From Multifurca ochricompacta (Eukaryota > Basidiomycota > Agaricomycetes > Russulales > Russulaceae), in NCBI GenBank assembly GCA_022496185.1, contig WTXG01000030.1, positions 248,001 through 312,000 of the forward strand: DNA of 64,000 nucleotides. The letters are read 5' to 3'. The notes under the pieces are model-generated. The model was given only the letters and a program-made list of their open reading frames with translations, searched no databases and was not told the DNA's origin. Positions 10,659 to 21,880 of the stretch are shown one piece after another. Numbering within the stretch: the stretch's first letter is position 1; each line of letters opens with the position of its first letter. Position numbers and translations under genes: made by a program.

Positions 10659-12595
10659 TCTCCAGCTATAAACTCCCTGAGACAAACCACTGATGGAGGG
10701 ATTCTGGAGGACAAGACTCTTATAACAGGCGCCATTCTTGCCCTGATCATCTATATTATTGTTTCTTATGTTAGAAGTCCTTGGCGGAAATTACCTCCCA
10801 GTCCTCGACGCTTGCCGATTCTTGGGAATACGTTTCAGCTTTTAGATAAGAACTGGTTACTCTCAAAAGATTGCAAGGAAAGCTTCAGTGGGTTTTCACA
10901 ACCCAACGTCCAAACGGTTGCTAACATGAAAATATGAATGCTGTAGAGGATGTTATGCATCTTGACGCAGCAGGAACGCCCACACTTATATTCAACAGCT
11001 TCAAGTCGGCCTTCGATGTTCTTGAGCATCGTGCGAATAGTTATTCTGACCGTCCCCAGATGATTATGGCGCAGAAATTCCTCAACAAAGGCGTTCTGAT
11101 GTCACTTATGAACTACGACTCGCGGTAGGTGTTGGTCCAGGTCGCGTGAATGCGCATTGGTCTATGCTTATGTTCCTATATAGCTGCCGTCGCATGCGTC
11201 GTGCTACACAAGCAGCGCTCACCAAGACGGCTGTGCTGGATTACCATTCGATTCAGATGAAGGAGGCCACCATTTTGACTTCGGCGTTCCTGACGAACGC
11301 GCCGTATCACGATTGGCAGAAGCACTTTCAACGCGCAGGAGCTTCCGTGATCATGTCTATCCTCTACGACTATCCGACCATCACATCAGAGCATGATGAT
11401 GCCATAGAAGGAATCGAGACGTACAACACCATGATGATGCGTGCTGCTGCCCCTGGGAGCTTCTTGGTTGAGCTATTCCCGTGGATGATGTACATTCCAA
11501 AGAGGTATCTCATTCGATTCTCCTGATTCACCGAGAGAAATGAACACGGGATCGACCAACAGGTTTGCGAAGTGGAAAAGGGAAGGGGAAGAGAAAGGCG
11601 AAGAGCACCAGAAGATGTTCCACGGCCTTTTGAACCGCGTTAAAGTTGACCTTGTATGTTCTGGAAAACACGTTTATACCGTCTATCTGATAGATATCAC
11701 AGGCCAACGGAGGGACCACGCCTAGTTTCTCCGCGTCTTTGCTGCAGGAAAATGACCGCAACAATCTGACGGAGCTGGAAATGACATTCCTCGCTGGGAT
11801 GATGTAGTGAGTCAAGATTATTCTCAATCTTTGTGAGAAAATAAATGCGAGCCATCACAGTTCTGCCGGCGCTGAAACCACTGTTACCACACTCATTTGG
11901 TGGACACTGGCCATGATAGCCTTTCCTGAGGTGCAACGGCGCGCGCAAGACGAACTCGACGCGGTGGTCGGCCGATCTCGTCTGCCCACTTTTGCCGATG
12001 CTCCGCACCTTCCATATGTGCGTGCAATCGTCAAGGAAATTCTTCGCTGGCGACCAGTTTTACCGCTCGGATTGCCTCATGTCGCGAGTGAAGATGGCTG
12101 GTATGAGGGCATGTTCATCCCGAAAGGCACGATGTGCATGGCGAACATGTGGCACTGTAATCATGACCGTGAGGTGTTTGGTGACGACGCGCATGAGTTC
12201 CGGCCAGAGAGGTTTCTGAACGAGAAAGAAGAGTTGACGCTCGGCCCGATGGAAGTAAATCAGGAGGGGCATGCTACCTACGGTTTCGGGCGGCGGGCTT
12301 GCCCAGGCAAGCATCTTGCCAACGACGCTCTCTTCATCGAGACGGCGAGGATTCTATGGGCGATGAATCTCAGGCGCGCACGAGACGAGAATGGGAGTGA
12401 ATTGCCGTTGGACACGGACTCGTTTGTGGATTGTGGCGTAGTCGTGTGTGTTGCCTCCCTGACCACGATTGATTTTTTGACTTAATTAACATTTCTTTAC
12501 ACAGCCGGCCCAAGCCGTTCGACTGCAAATTTACCCCTCGGTTCCCTGAAGTACCGTCAATTCTTGCGGAAGAGCGAGAGCGTTGCGGGGTCTAA
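10659..12595 (+). pseudogene. Cytochrome P450, copy A (start codon lost)
   Basis: Seven exons: 10659-10887, 10947-11124, 11184-11504, 11563-11653, 11703-11806, 11861-12445 and 12505-12595. All joins are in phase and exon lengths match copies B and C. The N-terminal membrane anchor (GAILALIIYIIVSYV) and proline hinge are present. So are the I-helix AGAETT, the K-helix ExxR in KEILRW, and the heme loop YGFGRRACPG. But there is no ATG in the first exon after the in-frame TAA at 10656-10658. The ATG that opens copy C is ATA here. The TATA box of copies B and C (TATATAAG) reads TATATTCG near 10556. Probably not expressed as a full-length enzyme, unless an unseen upstream exon supplies a start. Confidence 0.78.
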
Positions 12596-12689
12596 AGCTG
12601 GTCTGGATCATCCCTTACAATATCTGACTGCTTTGTAGTTTGGGCATATATAGACTGGACACTGAACAGTTGTTACGCCGCATAGAGAG

Positions 12690-13025
12690 CTGATAAAAGA
12701 AGACGAGTGGGAACGCGCAAGAGGATTTAGAAGTGGAGGATTCAAGACTGTTCTTGATACAAGTGAACTTAAGAGGTTTTTTATACAATTTGTGTCACAA
12801 TAGGAGTCCTTTTAAAATATCACATGTAGCAATATTGAAGAAATGTATATAAACGAAATTGACGGAGAAATAAAAAGTCGTACAATAATAGGAGTCACAA
12901 TATAATAACAGGGGTCTGTAGAATGTAATGCAAAATGTAATGCAAATCAATCATTTCAAGTACAAATATCAAGAATTGAATCTTTGGATAATCATTGTCT
13001 CGTAGCATCAAGAGCACCATGATGA
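12690..13025 (-). mobile_element. Divergent inverted fragment of LTR family L3
   Basis: It reads on the - strand as a diverged version of 9981-10256 and 47300-47627. P450 copy A is thus bracketed by inverted copies of the same repeat. Confidence 0.55.
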
Positions 13026-13108
13026 ATGTTGCGATTATTTGCACCACCAGACTATCACGAACATCCCCTCTCTTCAGATTACCAAGTCTCAAAGCTCACC
13101 CACCTCTC

Positions 13109-13931
13109 CCCCATCGCTGACATCCCTAAAGTGGTAATCTTGTCACACGACTGATTTGTAATGATATTTATTTTAAAAAGGAAAGTTATCGTTGATCAAC
13201 AAAATATCATTACAAATCAAAGTCATGTGACATGTGGACAACGTTCTCAACCTAATAGAAAAAGAATGTGACGACCTCACCCCCCTCACCTTTATCCAGG
13301 ACACGCGGGTCTTCACAAGGCCTCCTTCGGTGAGACGACCCTGTGAGCTGGATTAAGTCCGAGTTGGTGACGTTGGGTAGTATGGGTAAGTTCACCTTTC
13401 TTCTCCAAGACACGGGTTCTCTTCCCCTCTCCACTCCTTCTCTATTACACACTGTCTCTCTTGTTTCCCTCTACCAAGAGGTTTCACACATGGTGGTTCC
13501 CACCCTTCTCTCATGTTCACAACAGTAGTTGCTATGTACTAGTAGTAGCCACGTGATTTGGGCAAGGCCCTGAAGTGCGAATAAAATTGATTTCACAAAA
13601 AAAAACCAAATAGTGAAAATGCTTAACATCCTCCCTCCTCCTGTCCATGCAATGGACAATAAAAATCCTTGTGCTACAAATGTTCTACTGCTCTAGACCC
13701 ACACATTCTGATAAGAACACATGATACATAATGAAAGTCATAAAATAGCTAGACAGAGTAGCAAGAACATGCCAGAACGCCAAGGTTCTTATCTAATCCT
13801 TATCTGATCCTATTCCAACTGATTTGTAATGATATTTATTTTGTTGATAACTTTCCTTTTTAAAATAAATATTATTACAAATCACAGTCGTGTGACACGA
13901 TTACCACTTTAGGGATGTCAGCGGTGGGGGT
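13109..13931. mobile_element. Element with long terminal inverted repeats (MITE-like), about 820 bp
   Basis: The left end (from about 13109) and the right end (to about 13931) are inverted repeats of roughly 80 bases. They share, as seen on opposite strands, GCTGACATCCCTAAAGTGGT, GTCACACGACTG and TTTATTTTAAAAAGGAAAG. Next to each end is a second, internal palindrome built on GATTTGTAATGATATT, so each end can fold as a nested hairpin. The centre carries a LINE fragment. No transposase is seen. Class uncertain. Confidence 0.6.
13270..13606 (+). mobile_element. 5'-truncated LINE fragment inside the inverted-repeat element
   Basis: It begins in the last codons of a LINE ORF2 (FIQDTRVF...RRPCELD then stop), continues through the 3' UTR and ends in the tail motif gcgaataaaattgattt plus an A-run. 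Compare the full LINE end at 38230-38571. Confidence 0.75.
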
Positions 13932-13934
13932 GAC

Positions 13935-14030
13935 TTGAGTCTTTTTTTTGAATCGAGTTTATTGACGCGCTTGCGGGACGGTGCCCAATCGCGCGGCTAC
14001 ATCAGGGTACAATGTAACTACTAGGTACTA
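13935..14030 (-). mobile_element. 5'-truncated LINE 3' end
   Basis: On the - strand it shows GTAGCCGCGCGATTGGGC, CGCAAGCGCG and then an A-run, the diagnostic LINE tail seen at 38500-38571. Confidence 0.72.
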
Positions 14031-14078
14031 CGGAACTTGAGTCTCAAGTGGTTGGCAAACTCCTAACCTAATATATTA

Positions 14079-14382
14079 TGTTGAAACGGGCCGGTAGCGA
14101 CCGGATAGTTTAGGACCGGATAGCCGGACACCCAGGTGGACTTGATCTATTGATTGTGATAAGATAATCTAAAGTGCGTCCATAATTGATTCAGTGACAA
14201 TTCACGTTCCTTCGTATGTTGTCACAATTAATTAGTTATGATTTTTCTCATTATTGTCACACTCCTTAGTAGTATATAAAGACTCCACTCTGTACACATT
14301 CACTTCAGTTTTGACCACAATAACTGAACTTATCTGCTATCTAAATAGATAGCTAAAACCCTTTATACAGCTGCATTTATCA
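14079..14382 (+). mobile_element. Solo Copia LTR (family C2), 304 bp
   Basis: It starts TGTTGAAACGGGCC and ends TGCATTTATCA. It is the same LTR as the 3' LTR of the Copia remnant at 43838-44888. It abuts the left edge of module 2 (TGGGGTGCCAG at 14383). No target duplication is visible. Confidence 0.75.
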
Positions 14383-14564
14383 TGGGGTGCCAGATAGTAA
14401 CCTTGTCCACAAGTATGCTTGTGACGGGCCACTCTTCACTTCTCCAATCACTATAGCCTTTGGCTCCATCATCCATACGAGTTAAGATTGAGCACCTCAT
14501 GGTACTATGATCACGGCTTAGCTTCAACAATGTTATTAAAACATGTACTGGAATCTACTCTCTC

Positions 14565-15137
14565 TCATCCCTGAAGAGCTTTCTGTTGCGCAGGGAACGT
14601 CGTAGACGCCACAGGACATCCTTGCCCAGTTCCGTTAAGGTTCTGCAAAGTCGCCATGGCTGTCTGCAATCGAGCAAGCTGCGACGCCTTCGAGTCATCC
14701 GTCGGGAAGGGTGCAGACACACCCGGATTGTTCAAGATGTGGCCCGCCTTGACGTTAGCATTCAGACTCTACGGTCACATATTTAGCAAGTATTGTGATA
14801 TGAATGAACCCGTGATAAGAGGCTTACGGCGATGAAGGTGGCCCGATCGGGTGGGCAAGTGCAAGGAACTGGGACAGGTTTCCCATCCGGCCCTTTAGTG
14901 GGACCATCACAAGTTTTAGCACCCGCAAGTCCTGCAGGTCCTACATCTATGCGAGAATGTCCCATCAATTCCATTGCCTTTTTCGGATCAAATTTTAATC
15001 TTACCAGTTGCGTTTACCCCAGCAGTGGTGCCAAACTGGGGAATGAGGTTCTCATTCACGTTAGGGTTTGCAGCGAGCGGAAGGGAAGACACGGTAGCCG
15101 CAAGAGTGCCAAGGAAGAAAGCAATGAAGAACTTCAT
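14565..15137 (-). pseudogene. Small secreted protein, copy 2 (frameshifted)
   Basis: Nearly identical to SSP1 in signal peptide, cysteine motifs, the 59-base intron (14769-14827) and stop. Around 14990-14998 the T-run is one base longer than in copy 1 (aaattttaatc against aaatttaatc). This shifts the frame in exon 1 after about residue 46, so the four-cysteine part is out of frame with the signal peptide. Either a young pseudogene or a homopolymer error. Confidence 0.75.
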
Positions 15138-16082
15138 GGTGTGTATCTTGGAGTTGATAGAAGTGAGCGGTGGTTGAATATTGGACTAGAACGCGCAGCG
15201 TTGTAGAAAAGAGTGTATGGAGTGTTATTGATGATGTTTGTGTAGTGTGCAAGTCTGACATTTATATATCTCGTGTCTGGGTGCGTTTGTGATAGTATGC
15301 AAGTCGAAAGGCAACGGAGCTGCGGATGCGCAGTCATTACCGATGAATCGTGGGTGGAATATTGGGGCGTTACATCTCCCTGTCAACGCAGTACGATTCA
15401 AGTTTGGTTCTCGTACGTTATGGTAAATGTTTAAGGACATCAGGGTGAACACGTTGGGAATTGTGTACAAGGGCTCTGTGTTCTAACGCAAGGTGGACTC
15501 GGGTCAGTCATCGAGTCAGTCATTGAGAGATCAACGGCCAACAGTCAATGTATGATGACTGGCCATTAGCAATGCTGGCAGCGGTCTATCCTCCTGAACG
15601 GTAATGAGGGCCACTAGGAGGGGCACGTGAGGGATCCGATCTCTGCTAACTGCGCGCGTGATCCAATGAGGCTCCTTCGGACAGGACAGGATTCTCTTAT
15701 AATAGAGAGGCTCAGGACATCTTCTAAGCGCAGTGGAAACCGTTGCATTGTTACCACATATACAGACTTGCAGAAACGTGCTTATTGCAGAAAGCTTGAA
15801 TGCTGTAATCTAGGTATGAACGGGCACAAATTGTTCTCATTAGAAATAAAGATCAGTGAGGGGTGACACAAAACATATGATGTACGAAACACGGACCACA
15901 CCAGCTGGACGCCCCTTAGAGGTATGGCACGCGTTGTCAGACGGCAATAGGAAGTCACACTATTAAGGGGTGATGTAGACTCATTAACATGCACCAAGAT
16001 AAGATAATATAATTGCTCTCTTCTGGACTGAACATGAAGCCCTCTATACCTTTGTTAAAACGGAGCCAATGAGGCATAGAAA

Positions 16083-16310
16083 TCAACCATCACTCCTTGA
16101 AAGTGGCGAATTCCCCAAGGACCGGATCCGTCTCGGATACGAAAGTAGTTCTCTGTAGCCGAACTTTACTCTGTCACCTATATCAAAGTTCTTGATCCGT
16201 GGGACCCGAATAAGAGCGCGGTTTACCAGTGAAACTATTTTCGCGCTCTTCGCAGTGCCTCTAGGAAGGAAGGACTCATAGAAAAGCACGTTCGAGGCTG
16301 TAGGAGTTGA
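16083..16310 (-). other. Unidentified duplicated segment with a short open frame
   Basis: An open frame at 16083-16289 on - contains VPRIKNFDIGDRVKFG. The segment recurs, more decayed, at about 46985-47225 in module 3 and is absent from module 1. I do not recognise it. It may be a gene or transposon fragment trapped in the spacer. Confidence 0.4.
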
Positions 16311-16696
16311 GACTAAAGAAGCGAAGGGAAATCTAAAGAACTGAGCATCCTTAAGATAAAGTGTTAAGGATTATATACCAGAACGTCTGGAGCCGAATAT
16401 AAAATTAATTAATTAATTAATTCAAGGCCAACCCTGGAGGTTGCTTGGGCGCGCAGGGCAGGTCCTTCACTTCAACTTTTTATATTAGCAACACCCGACT
16501 TAACACACGAGACGAAGAATGATTACGTGGTGGAAATGGCGCTAATTCACAAAGCTTTCCTGTAGGTAGGGATCCCATATATCTCGACCTCCCACCCTAA
16601 GTCAGAACTGCCCCACCCGTGCGTCCACCCACACCCTCTTACACTTAGGCTCTCAGATGGAGCCTCGCGTTCTACAACAAGTGAGCCTTCTTAAGA

Positions 16697-16706
16697 AGTA
16701 TATAAG
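16697..16706 (+). promoter_or_regulatory. TATA box of P450 copy B
   Basis: TATATAAG lies about 85 bases upstream of the predicted start; the equivalent box in copy C is near 48060. In copy A the same site is changed to TATATTCG. Confidence 0.5.
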
Positions 16707-16786
16707 TCGGGTGTCGGAAAGTTATGATTCCTCAACCGATGCGTTTCTAGAAGGAAAAACTTTCCCTATGAGTGAGATCCCCGTTC

Positions 16787-18755
16787 ATGTTCATCTCACA
16801 GCTTTCCCATAATCTATCTCCAGCTATAAACTTCCTGAGACAAACCACTGTTGGAGGGATTCTGGAGGACAAGAACAAGACTCTTCTGACAGGCGCCATT
16901 CTCGCCCTGATCATCTATGCTATTGTTTCTTATGTTAGAAGTCCTTGGCGGAAATTACCTCCCAGTCCTCGACGCTTGCCGATTCTTGGGAATACCTATC
17001 AGCTTTTAGATAAGAACTGGCTGCTCTCAAAAGATTGCAAGGAAAGCTTTAGTGGGTTCTCACAACCGACTGTCCGAAAGGTTTCTAACATAAGAATATG
17101 AATGCTGTAGAGGATGTTATGCATCTTGACGCAGCAGGAACGCCCACGATTATATTTAACAGCTTCAACTCGGCCTTCGATGTTCTTGAGCGCCACGGGA
17201 ATAACTATTCAGACCGCCCTCAGCTGATTATGGCGCAGAAATTCCTCAACAAAGGCGTTCTGATGTCACTTATGAACTACAACTCGCAGTAAGTGATGAT
17301 TCAGGTGTCGCATGATCGTACGTGGTCCATGCTTACGCCCTTATACAGCTGCCGTCGCATGCGCCGTGCTTCACAAGCAGCACTCACCAAGACGGCTGTG
17401 CGGGATTACCATTCGATTCAGATGAAGGAGGCTACCATCTTGACGTCAGCGTTCCTGACGAACACGTCGCGTCATGATTGGCAGAAAGAATTTCAACGCA
17501 CAGCAGCTTCCTTGATCATGTCCATCCTGTATGACTATCCGACACTCATGTCACTACACGATGATTCCATGAAAGGCATTGAGACGTATAACAACAGAGT
17601 TTCGCATGCTGTTGTTCTTGGGAACTTCTTTGTCGAATTATTCCCTTGGATGATGTACATTCCCGAGAGGTATCCAATTCGGTCCTCCTATCCCACAGAT
17701 AGTACTGAACACGGGCATAAACAGGTTTGCAAAGTGGAAGAGGGAAGGCTTAAAGCATGGCGATGAGCACTACGAATTGTTCCGTGGTCTTCTAAACCGT
17801 GTTAAAGTTGACCTTGTATGTTCTGGAATACGTCATGGGTTGTCTAGCTAATAGATCTCACAGGCCAGCGGAGGGACCAGACCTAGTTTCTCCGCGTCTT
17901 TGCTGCAGGAAAACGATCGCAACAATCTGACAGAACTGGAAATGTCATTCCTGGCTGGGCTGATGTAGTGAGTCAAGATTATTCTCAATCTTTGTGAGAA
18001 AATAAATGCGAGCCATCACAGTTCTGGTGGCGCTGAAACCACTGTTACCACACTCATTTGGTGGACACTGGCCATGATAGTCTTTCCTGACGTGCAACGC
18101 CGCGCGCAAGCCGAACTCGACGCGGTGGTCGGCCGATCTCGTCTGCCCACTTTTGCCGATGCTCCGCACCTTCCATATGTGCGCGCAATCGTCAAAGAAA
18201 TTCTTCGCTGGCGACCGACTCTACCGCTCGGGGTACCCCATGTCGCGAGTGAAGATGGCTGGTATGAGGGCATGTTCATCCCGAAAGGCACGATGTGCAT
18301 GGCGAACATGTGGCACTGTAATCATGACCGTGAGGTGTTTGGTGACGACGCGGATAATTTCCGGCCAGAAAGATTTCTCGACGAGAAGGGAGAGGTGATA
18401 CTTGGCTCCACAGAGGCAAATCAGGAGGGGCACATCACTTTCGGTTTCGGGCGGCGTGCTTGCCCGGGCAAGCACCTTGCCAACGACGCGCTCTTCATCG
18501 ACATAGCGAGGATTCTGTGGGCGATAAATATTGAACGCGGACGGGACGAGAATGGGAATGAATTACCGCTCGACACGGAGTCGTTTGCGGATTTAGGCGT
18601 ATTCATGTGCGTACTCACACTGACCCGACAAAGTTGTAACTTGATTGACGTTCGTTGCACACAGCCGGCCGAAACCATTCGACTGCAAATTTAGTCCTCG
18701 CTTCCCTGAAGTGTTGTCAATTCTTGCGGAGGAGCGAGAGCGCTGCGGGGTCTAA
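16787..18755 (+). CDS. Cytochrome P450, copy B
   Basis: Predicted 544 residues from seven exons: 16787-17051, 17111-17288, 17349-17669, 17725-17815, 17864-17967, 18022-18606 and 18665-18755. The total of 1635 bases is a multiple of three. The N-terminal anchor is GAILALIIYAIVSYV, followed by the proline hinge KLPPSPRRLPILGN. The I-helix is GGAETT, the ExxR is in KEILRW, the PERF-type motif is FRPERF, and the heme-thiolate loop is FGFGRRACPG. It is a membrane-anchored microsomal monooxygenase resembling the fungal group annotated as O-methylsterigmatocystin oxidoreductase-like; substrate unknown. The ancestral start (ATG in copy C) is ATA here, so I use the in-frame ATG at 16787, which adds 19 residues. 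The gene is divergent from SSP2. Confidence 0.85.
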
Positions 18756-19064
18756 AGCTGGTCTAGACGATGATGGCGTTTTCGCATTGAGACCGGACAG
18801 TGTGAGCAGTTTCTTAGGCTGTATAGGGAGCAACTTGCTCCAAGGGGTATGCTAATTTGTGTATGAGCAAGAGGTTATCTTCCTCAATCCTGACGGATTA
18901 TTAACACTACCACACACGATCACTGTCAAATACTCCCTCCCCCTCCATATGGGGAGCAATGAGTTGTGATCACGACCATGAAGTGAATCCTCATCATTTA
19001 CAGATGGTTAATTAAGACCGCGTATTCTCAGGAAAACACAAGGCTATAATGCTGGCTTCCCCCG
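18756..19064. other. 3' flank of P450 copy B
   Basis: Shared with copy C up to about 18969; after that the sequence is unique. No gene seen. Confidence 0.45.
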
Positions 19065-19700
19065 CTACCAGTGAAAACGGTCTCTTGCAAAGTACCACTG
19101 GGTTCTAGAGAAGTTCGTTGACCCTTGGAAGGAAACGATGGTGTTGCTGCCAGATGACACCTGTTTACCCGGCCGTCCATACGTCAATAATTCAAAAGCA
19201 TATAGTCCGGACGCCAACTCACAGCAGAGAATGTGGATGCAGAAACTCCACTGCCGCACGTGAACGCGCCACGCGAACTGGACGTCTGGAGGGTGAAACT
19301 TGACGTTGTTCCGGAAATGGTGAAGGTGGCTGGCGTGGTGCCTGCAGTAAGGAGCCCGCCAATAGGGCCAGAACTCGTAACAACACTGATTGTGGCTCTA
19401 GTTAGAAGACTTGTAGCAGGCTAAGCAAAGGGGTTTTAGCACGCAACAGTAAAATTAAAGTTAACAAGGCCCACGGAGGCGGTGGTAGGACTTCCGGTAG
19501 AACTGGTTGTAACCATGTGGACGTCAGTTGGCTTTCATCATCCAGAGCTTATGGAAAGTGCCACAACATGCACAGAAGTAAGATTACAACTTACTGTGCC
19601 AGGGGAGCCAGACTTGTTACTTGGGGTCAAAGAGATGCAGGGAATTCACCACTCCCTGCACCTGAATTGCCAATGCGCCACCCACCTTCACAATCTGTTC
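19065..19700 (-). CDS. Putative small Ser/Thr-rich protein, incomplete model
   Basis: Three exons can be supported on -: up to about 19443, then 19397-19223, then 19160-19065. Their introns of 45 and 62 bases have GT-AG ends and phases that agree. The reading contains VGLVNFNFTVAATISVV, FTISGTTSSFTLQTSSS and RGAFTCGSGVSAS, and ends in WYFARDRFHW. The composition (Ser, Thr, Gly, beta-prone) is typical of a secreted or cell-surface protein. I could not find the 5' exon or a signal peptide, so the gene may be longer or broken. Not recognised; no function proposed. Confidence 0.45.
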
Positions 19701-20160
19701 AATAATCATCCACAAATCGCCATGTCTGTCTCAACCTATTAGTTCCACAATTATTTATGGATCCTTTAATTACATTATCCACACTCTGCGTGTATATAAA
19801 GACTGCAAGAAGGGTCATTTCAATTTAGCTTCATTTCCCTTCTCTGCAGTCCCTTGTGTGTCCAAGCACATAAGGCCCTTCATATCCATCTATCTTGTCA
19901 GAACTTTGGAGGGTACCTGAGGCCGCTTGATACACATTTACTCTTGATAGGAGAATCTGGGGGTGACGTCTATCAGCATGATGCCCATGTGTTGCGGAAT
20001 CTGTCCTCTCACCGATCGGGATAAATTCTCCGTCAAGGAGTGAGCCCGAGAGGTGGAAATACCAGCTTATCTGATTGATCGCAGACCCGGAGCACCCGAG
20101 GGCCGGTGCAAACTGTGAATCGGCGCAATCAGTTAAAGCATTGAGGCAGAAAGAAAAATC
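19701..20160. other. Intergenic between the secreted-protein gene and RNase T2-like gene
   Basis: No gene seen. A TATATAAAG box lies near 19793 on +, without a supportable gene downstream of it. Confidence 0.35.
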
Positions 20161-21140
20161 TTAACGAACTCCAGATGCAGCCTTCAGCGCACTAGTCAGC
20201 TGGGCCAGTGTGTATGTCTGAGTGGTGCTGGGAGTGATGCCGTGCGATGCAAGCCAGTTGTATGTAGGAAGGGTCTTAAACAACGCCACGACTTGCTGGA
20301 AATAGGCAACTGCCTCTGCTCCTTGGGGACTGCCAGAGGGAAGGCAAGAAGTTTGCAGGGTGCTGTAGCAAGTCCCGTGGGTTGACCACTCATGCTGAAA
20401 AGGCCATGAGTGAAGGGATCATGAAATGCCAGGGGGACCGTACCTCCCAAAAGCGCTCATCCTGGCCATCGATGTCGACCCAAAATCGCCGCATGAATGC
20501 AAGCGTATCGTTAGCGCCCTGACTGGTCAAAAGCTGAATTCATCACGCGTTAGACGGTGGAGTGACCAAAGGCAGAGAACGCACTCCAGCAATGTCAGTA
20601 TAAGCACGGCTGGAATCGCAGTTCGAGAAAAGGTGCCATCGCAGCTGTAGAAGCATTCAGATCAGACGGCTTCCCATTACTAATGGCGAGCATGCGCACT
20701 TGTCCGGCCAAAGACCTGGCCTCCTCAATTAGCTAACAAAAGGGCATAGGCCATGACAACACACGAACCTTGAATTGTCCAGCTGTTACTGGGTCCTATG
20801 GACGGGTTGGTATCCCAGAACTAATCGCATTCGAACTTACACAGTTTATTCGAGCGATCTCATAACGCACCTGTGTTTGGAGTAACAAACCCTAATTGAT
20901 GGGTCAGTATCCCGCGAGGTGAGTGAGGGAGAAGAAACAGTATCTGAAACAACGTACTCCTGGAGACTCGAAGCAGCAAAGGTCTGACGGAATTGGGGTA
21001 CTACACGAGGCTGGTCCGGATGTGCTGCAACCCGATGCCAATCGTTTGTCAAAGAGATGACTCATATCGGCTGATACGAGGCCTTGTGCAGACACTAAAG
21101 TGACTGCTACATTAACGAGGATAGCGAAGAGCGTAAACAT
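20161..21140 (-). pseudogene. RNase T2-like gene, catalytic His lost and one frameshift
   Basis: Seven exons on -: 21140-20958, 20891-20871, 20820-20769, 20715-20700, 20644-20585, 20533-20444 and 20394-20161. It opens with a signal peptide (MFTLFAILVNVAVTLVSAQ) and the family N-terminal cysteines (GCSTSGPASC, CCFESPG), so it was a secreted, acid-type RNase. The first active-site block reads TIQGLWPD where the family has TIHGLWP: the catalytic His is Gln (codon at plus 20770-20772). The second block reads HEWSTHGTC, with Thr for the usual Lys. The summed exon length is 656, one base short of a multiple of three. The frame breaks in exon 5 near 20622 (TTTTCTCG). Two exons are only 21 and 16 bases long. 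Very likely non-functional as an RNase. Confidence 0.8.
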
Positions 21141-21214
21141 CGTGCCTGCAGAATATGGAGCGCTCTGTCGCCAGCCTACCACTATCAAGCTTTATATGCG
21201 GTAAAACGGGGTCT

Positions 21215-21490
21215 TTCTTTTCTTTTTGAAATTGATTTTATTCGCGCTTCAGGGGCTGTTGGAACATGAGAGAGTGGCAGTAGTAAAACCCCTTGGTAGG
21301 GGAACGTAAGAGTGAACTTACCCAAGACGCTCGATGTCACCGACTCGGCCTAATCCGGCTCGCGAGGTCATTCCAAAGAAAACGGCCTAGTTGTCACGGC
21401 TTTAATTTTTATCCACACTAAAACCAAAAAAGAAAACAGCCTAGTTGTCACTAAGGCATAACACCGGTGCGGGTAAACCTGCGGTGGTAC
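21215..21490 (-). mobile_element. 5'-truncated LINE 3' end, first of three
   Basis: On - it ends with the LINE tail (gaagcgcgaataaaatcaat) and an impure A-run. The upstream limit is unclear; a gtaacta-type stretch lies before the next fragment. Confidence 0.6.
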
Positions 21491-21496
21491 ACGGGT

Positions 21497-21880
21497 TTCT
21501 TTTTTTTTTTTTGAATCGAGTTTCATTGACGCGCTTGCAAGGCCATGCCTATGTCGCGCGGCTATCTAGTACAAAGGGTCCCCTAGTAGCTACTGTAAAT
21601 GTATTAGGGCGGAGCCCCATTGAAAAAACTGAGGGGAAAAGTAAAGGTGATGGAGTTGGTTAAGTGAGGCAAGGGCCGACTGTGATGCTGTGTAGGTTCA
21701 GACCAGCCAAATTGGTGGGAGATGGGGTCCATTGATTCTTTGCCAGGTCTAATCTGGTTCGGGAGGTGGTACTGCAGTGTAAGGCTTGAAGGCCGCACGC
21801 AAGTTTTGGAGGAAGCGGAGCAGGGCTTCCACAAGGTTCTTGGTGTTGAAGATGGTCATCAGAAGGGTTGCTGTTGATGA
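21497..21880 (-). mobile_element. 5'-truncated LINE 3' end, second of three
   Basis: On - it includes the end of a LINE ORF2 (LLRFLQNLRAAFKPY...PPPEPD stop), then the 3' UTR, the GCCGCGCGACATAGGC tail motif and an A-run. It is divergent from the full LINE, so probably a different subfamily. Confidence 0.7.

Larger units (their letters stand above)
7415..12680. repeat. SSP/P450 duplicated module, copy 1
   Basis: First of three long segments of shared sequence (others at 14383-18969 and 44889-50299). Order: secreted protein gene on -, spacer, P450 gene on +. The left edge begins at TGGGGTGCCAG, directly comparable to the left edges of copies 2 and 3, where the same bases follow an LTR end. The spacer is rearranged relative to copies 2 and 3 by LTR fragments at 9284-10256. 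Confidence 0.85.
14383..18969. repeat. SSP/P450 duplicated module, copy 2
   Basis: It has the same content and order as copies 1 and 3. Similarity to copy 3 runs past the P450 stop to about 18969 (50299 in copy 3). This copy has the shortest SSP-P450 spacer because it lacks the insertions seen in copies 1 and 3. Confidence 0.85.
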
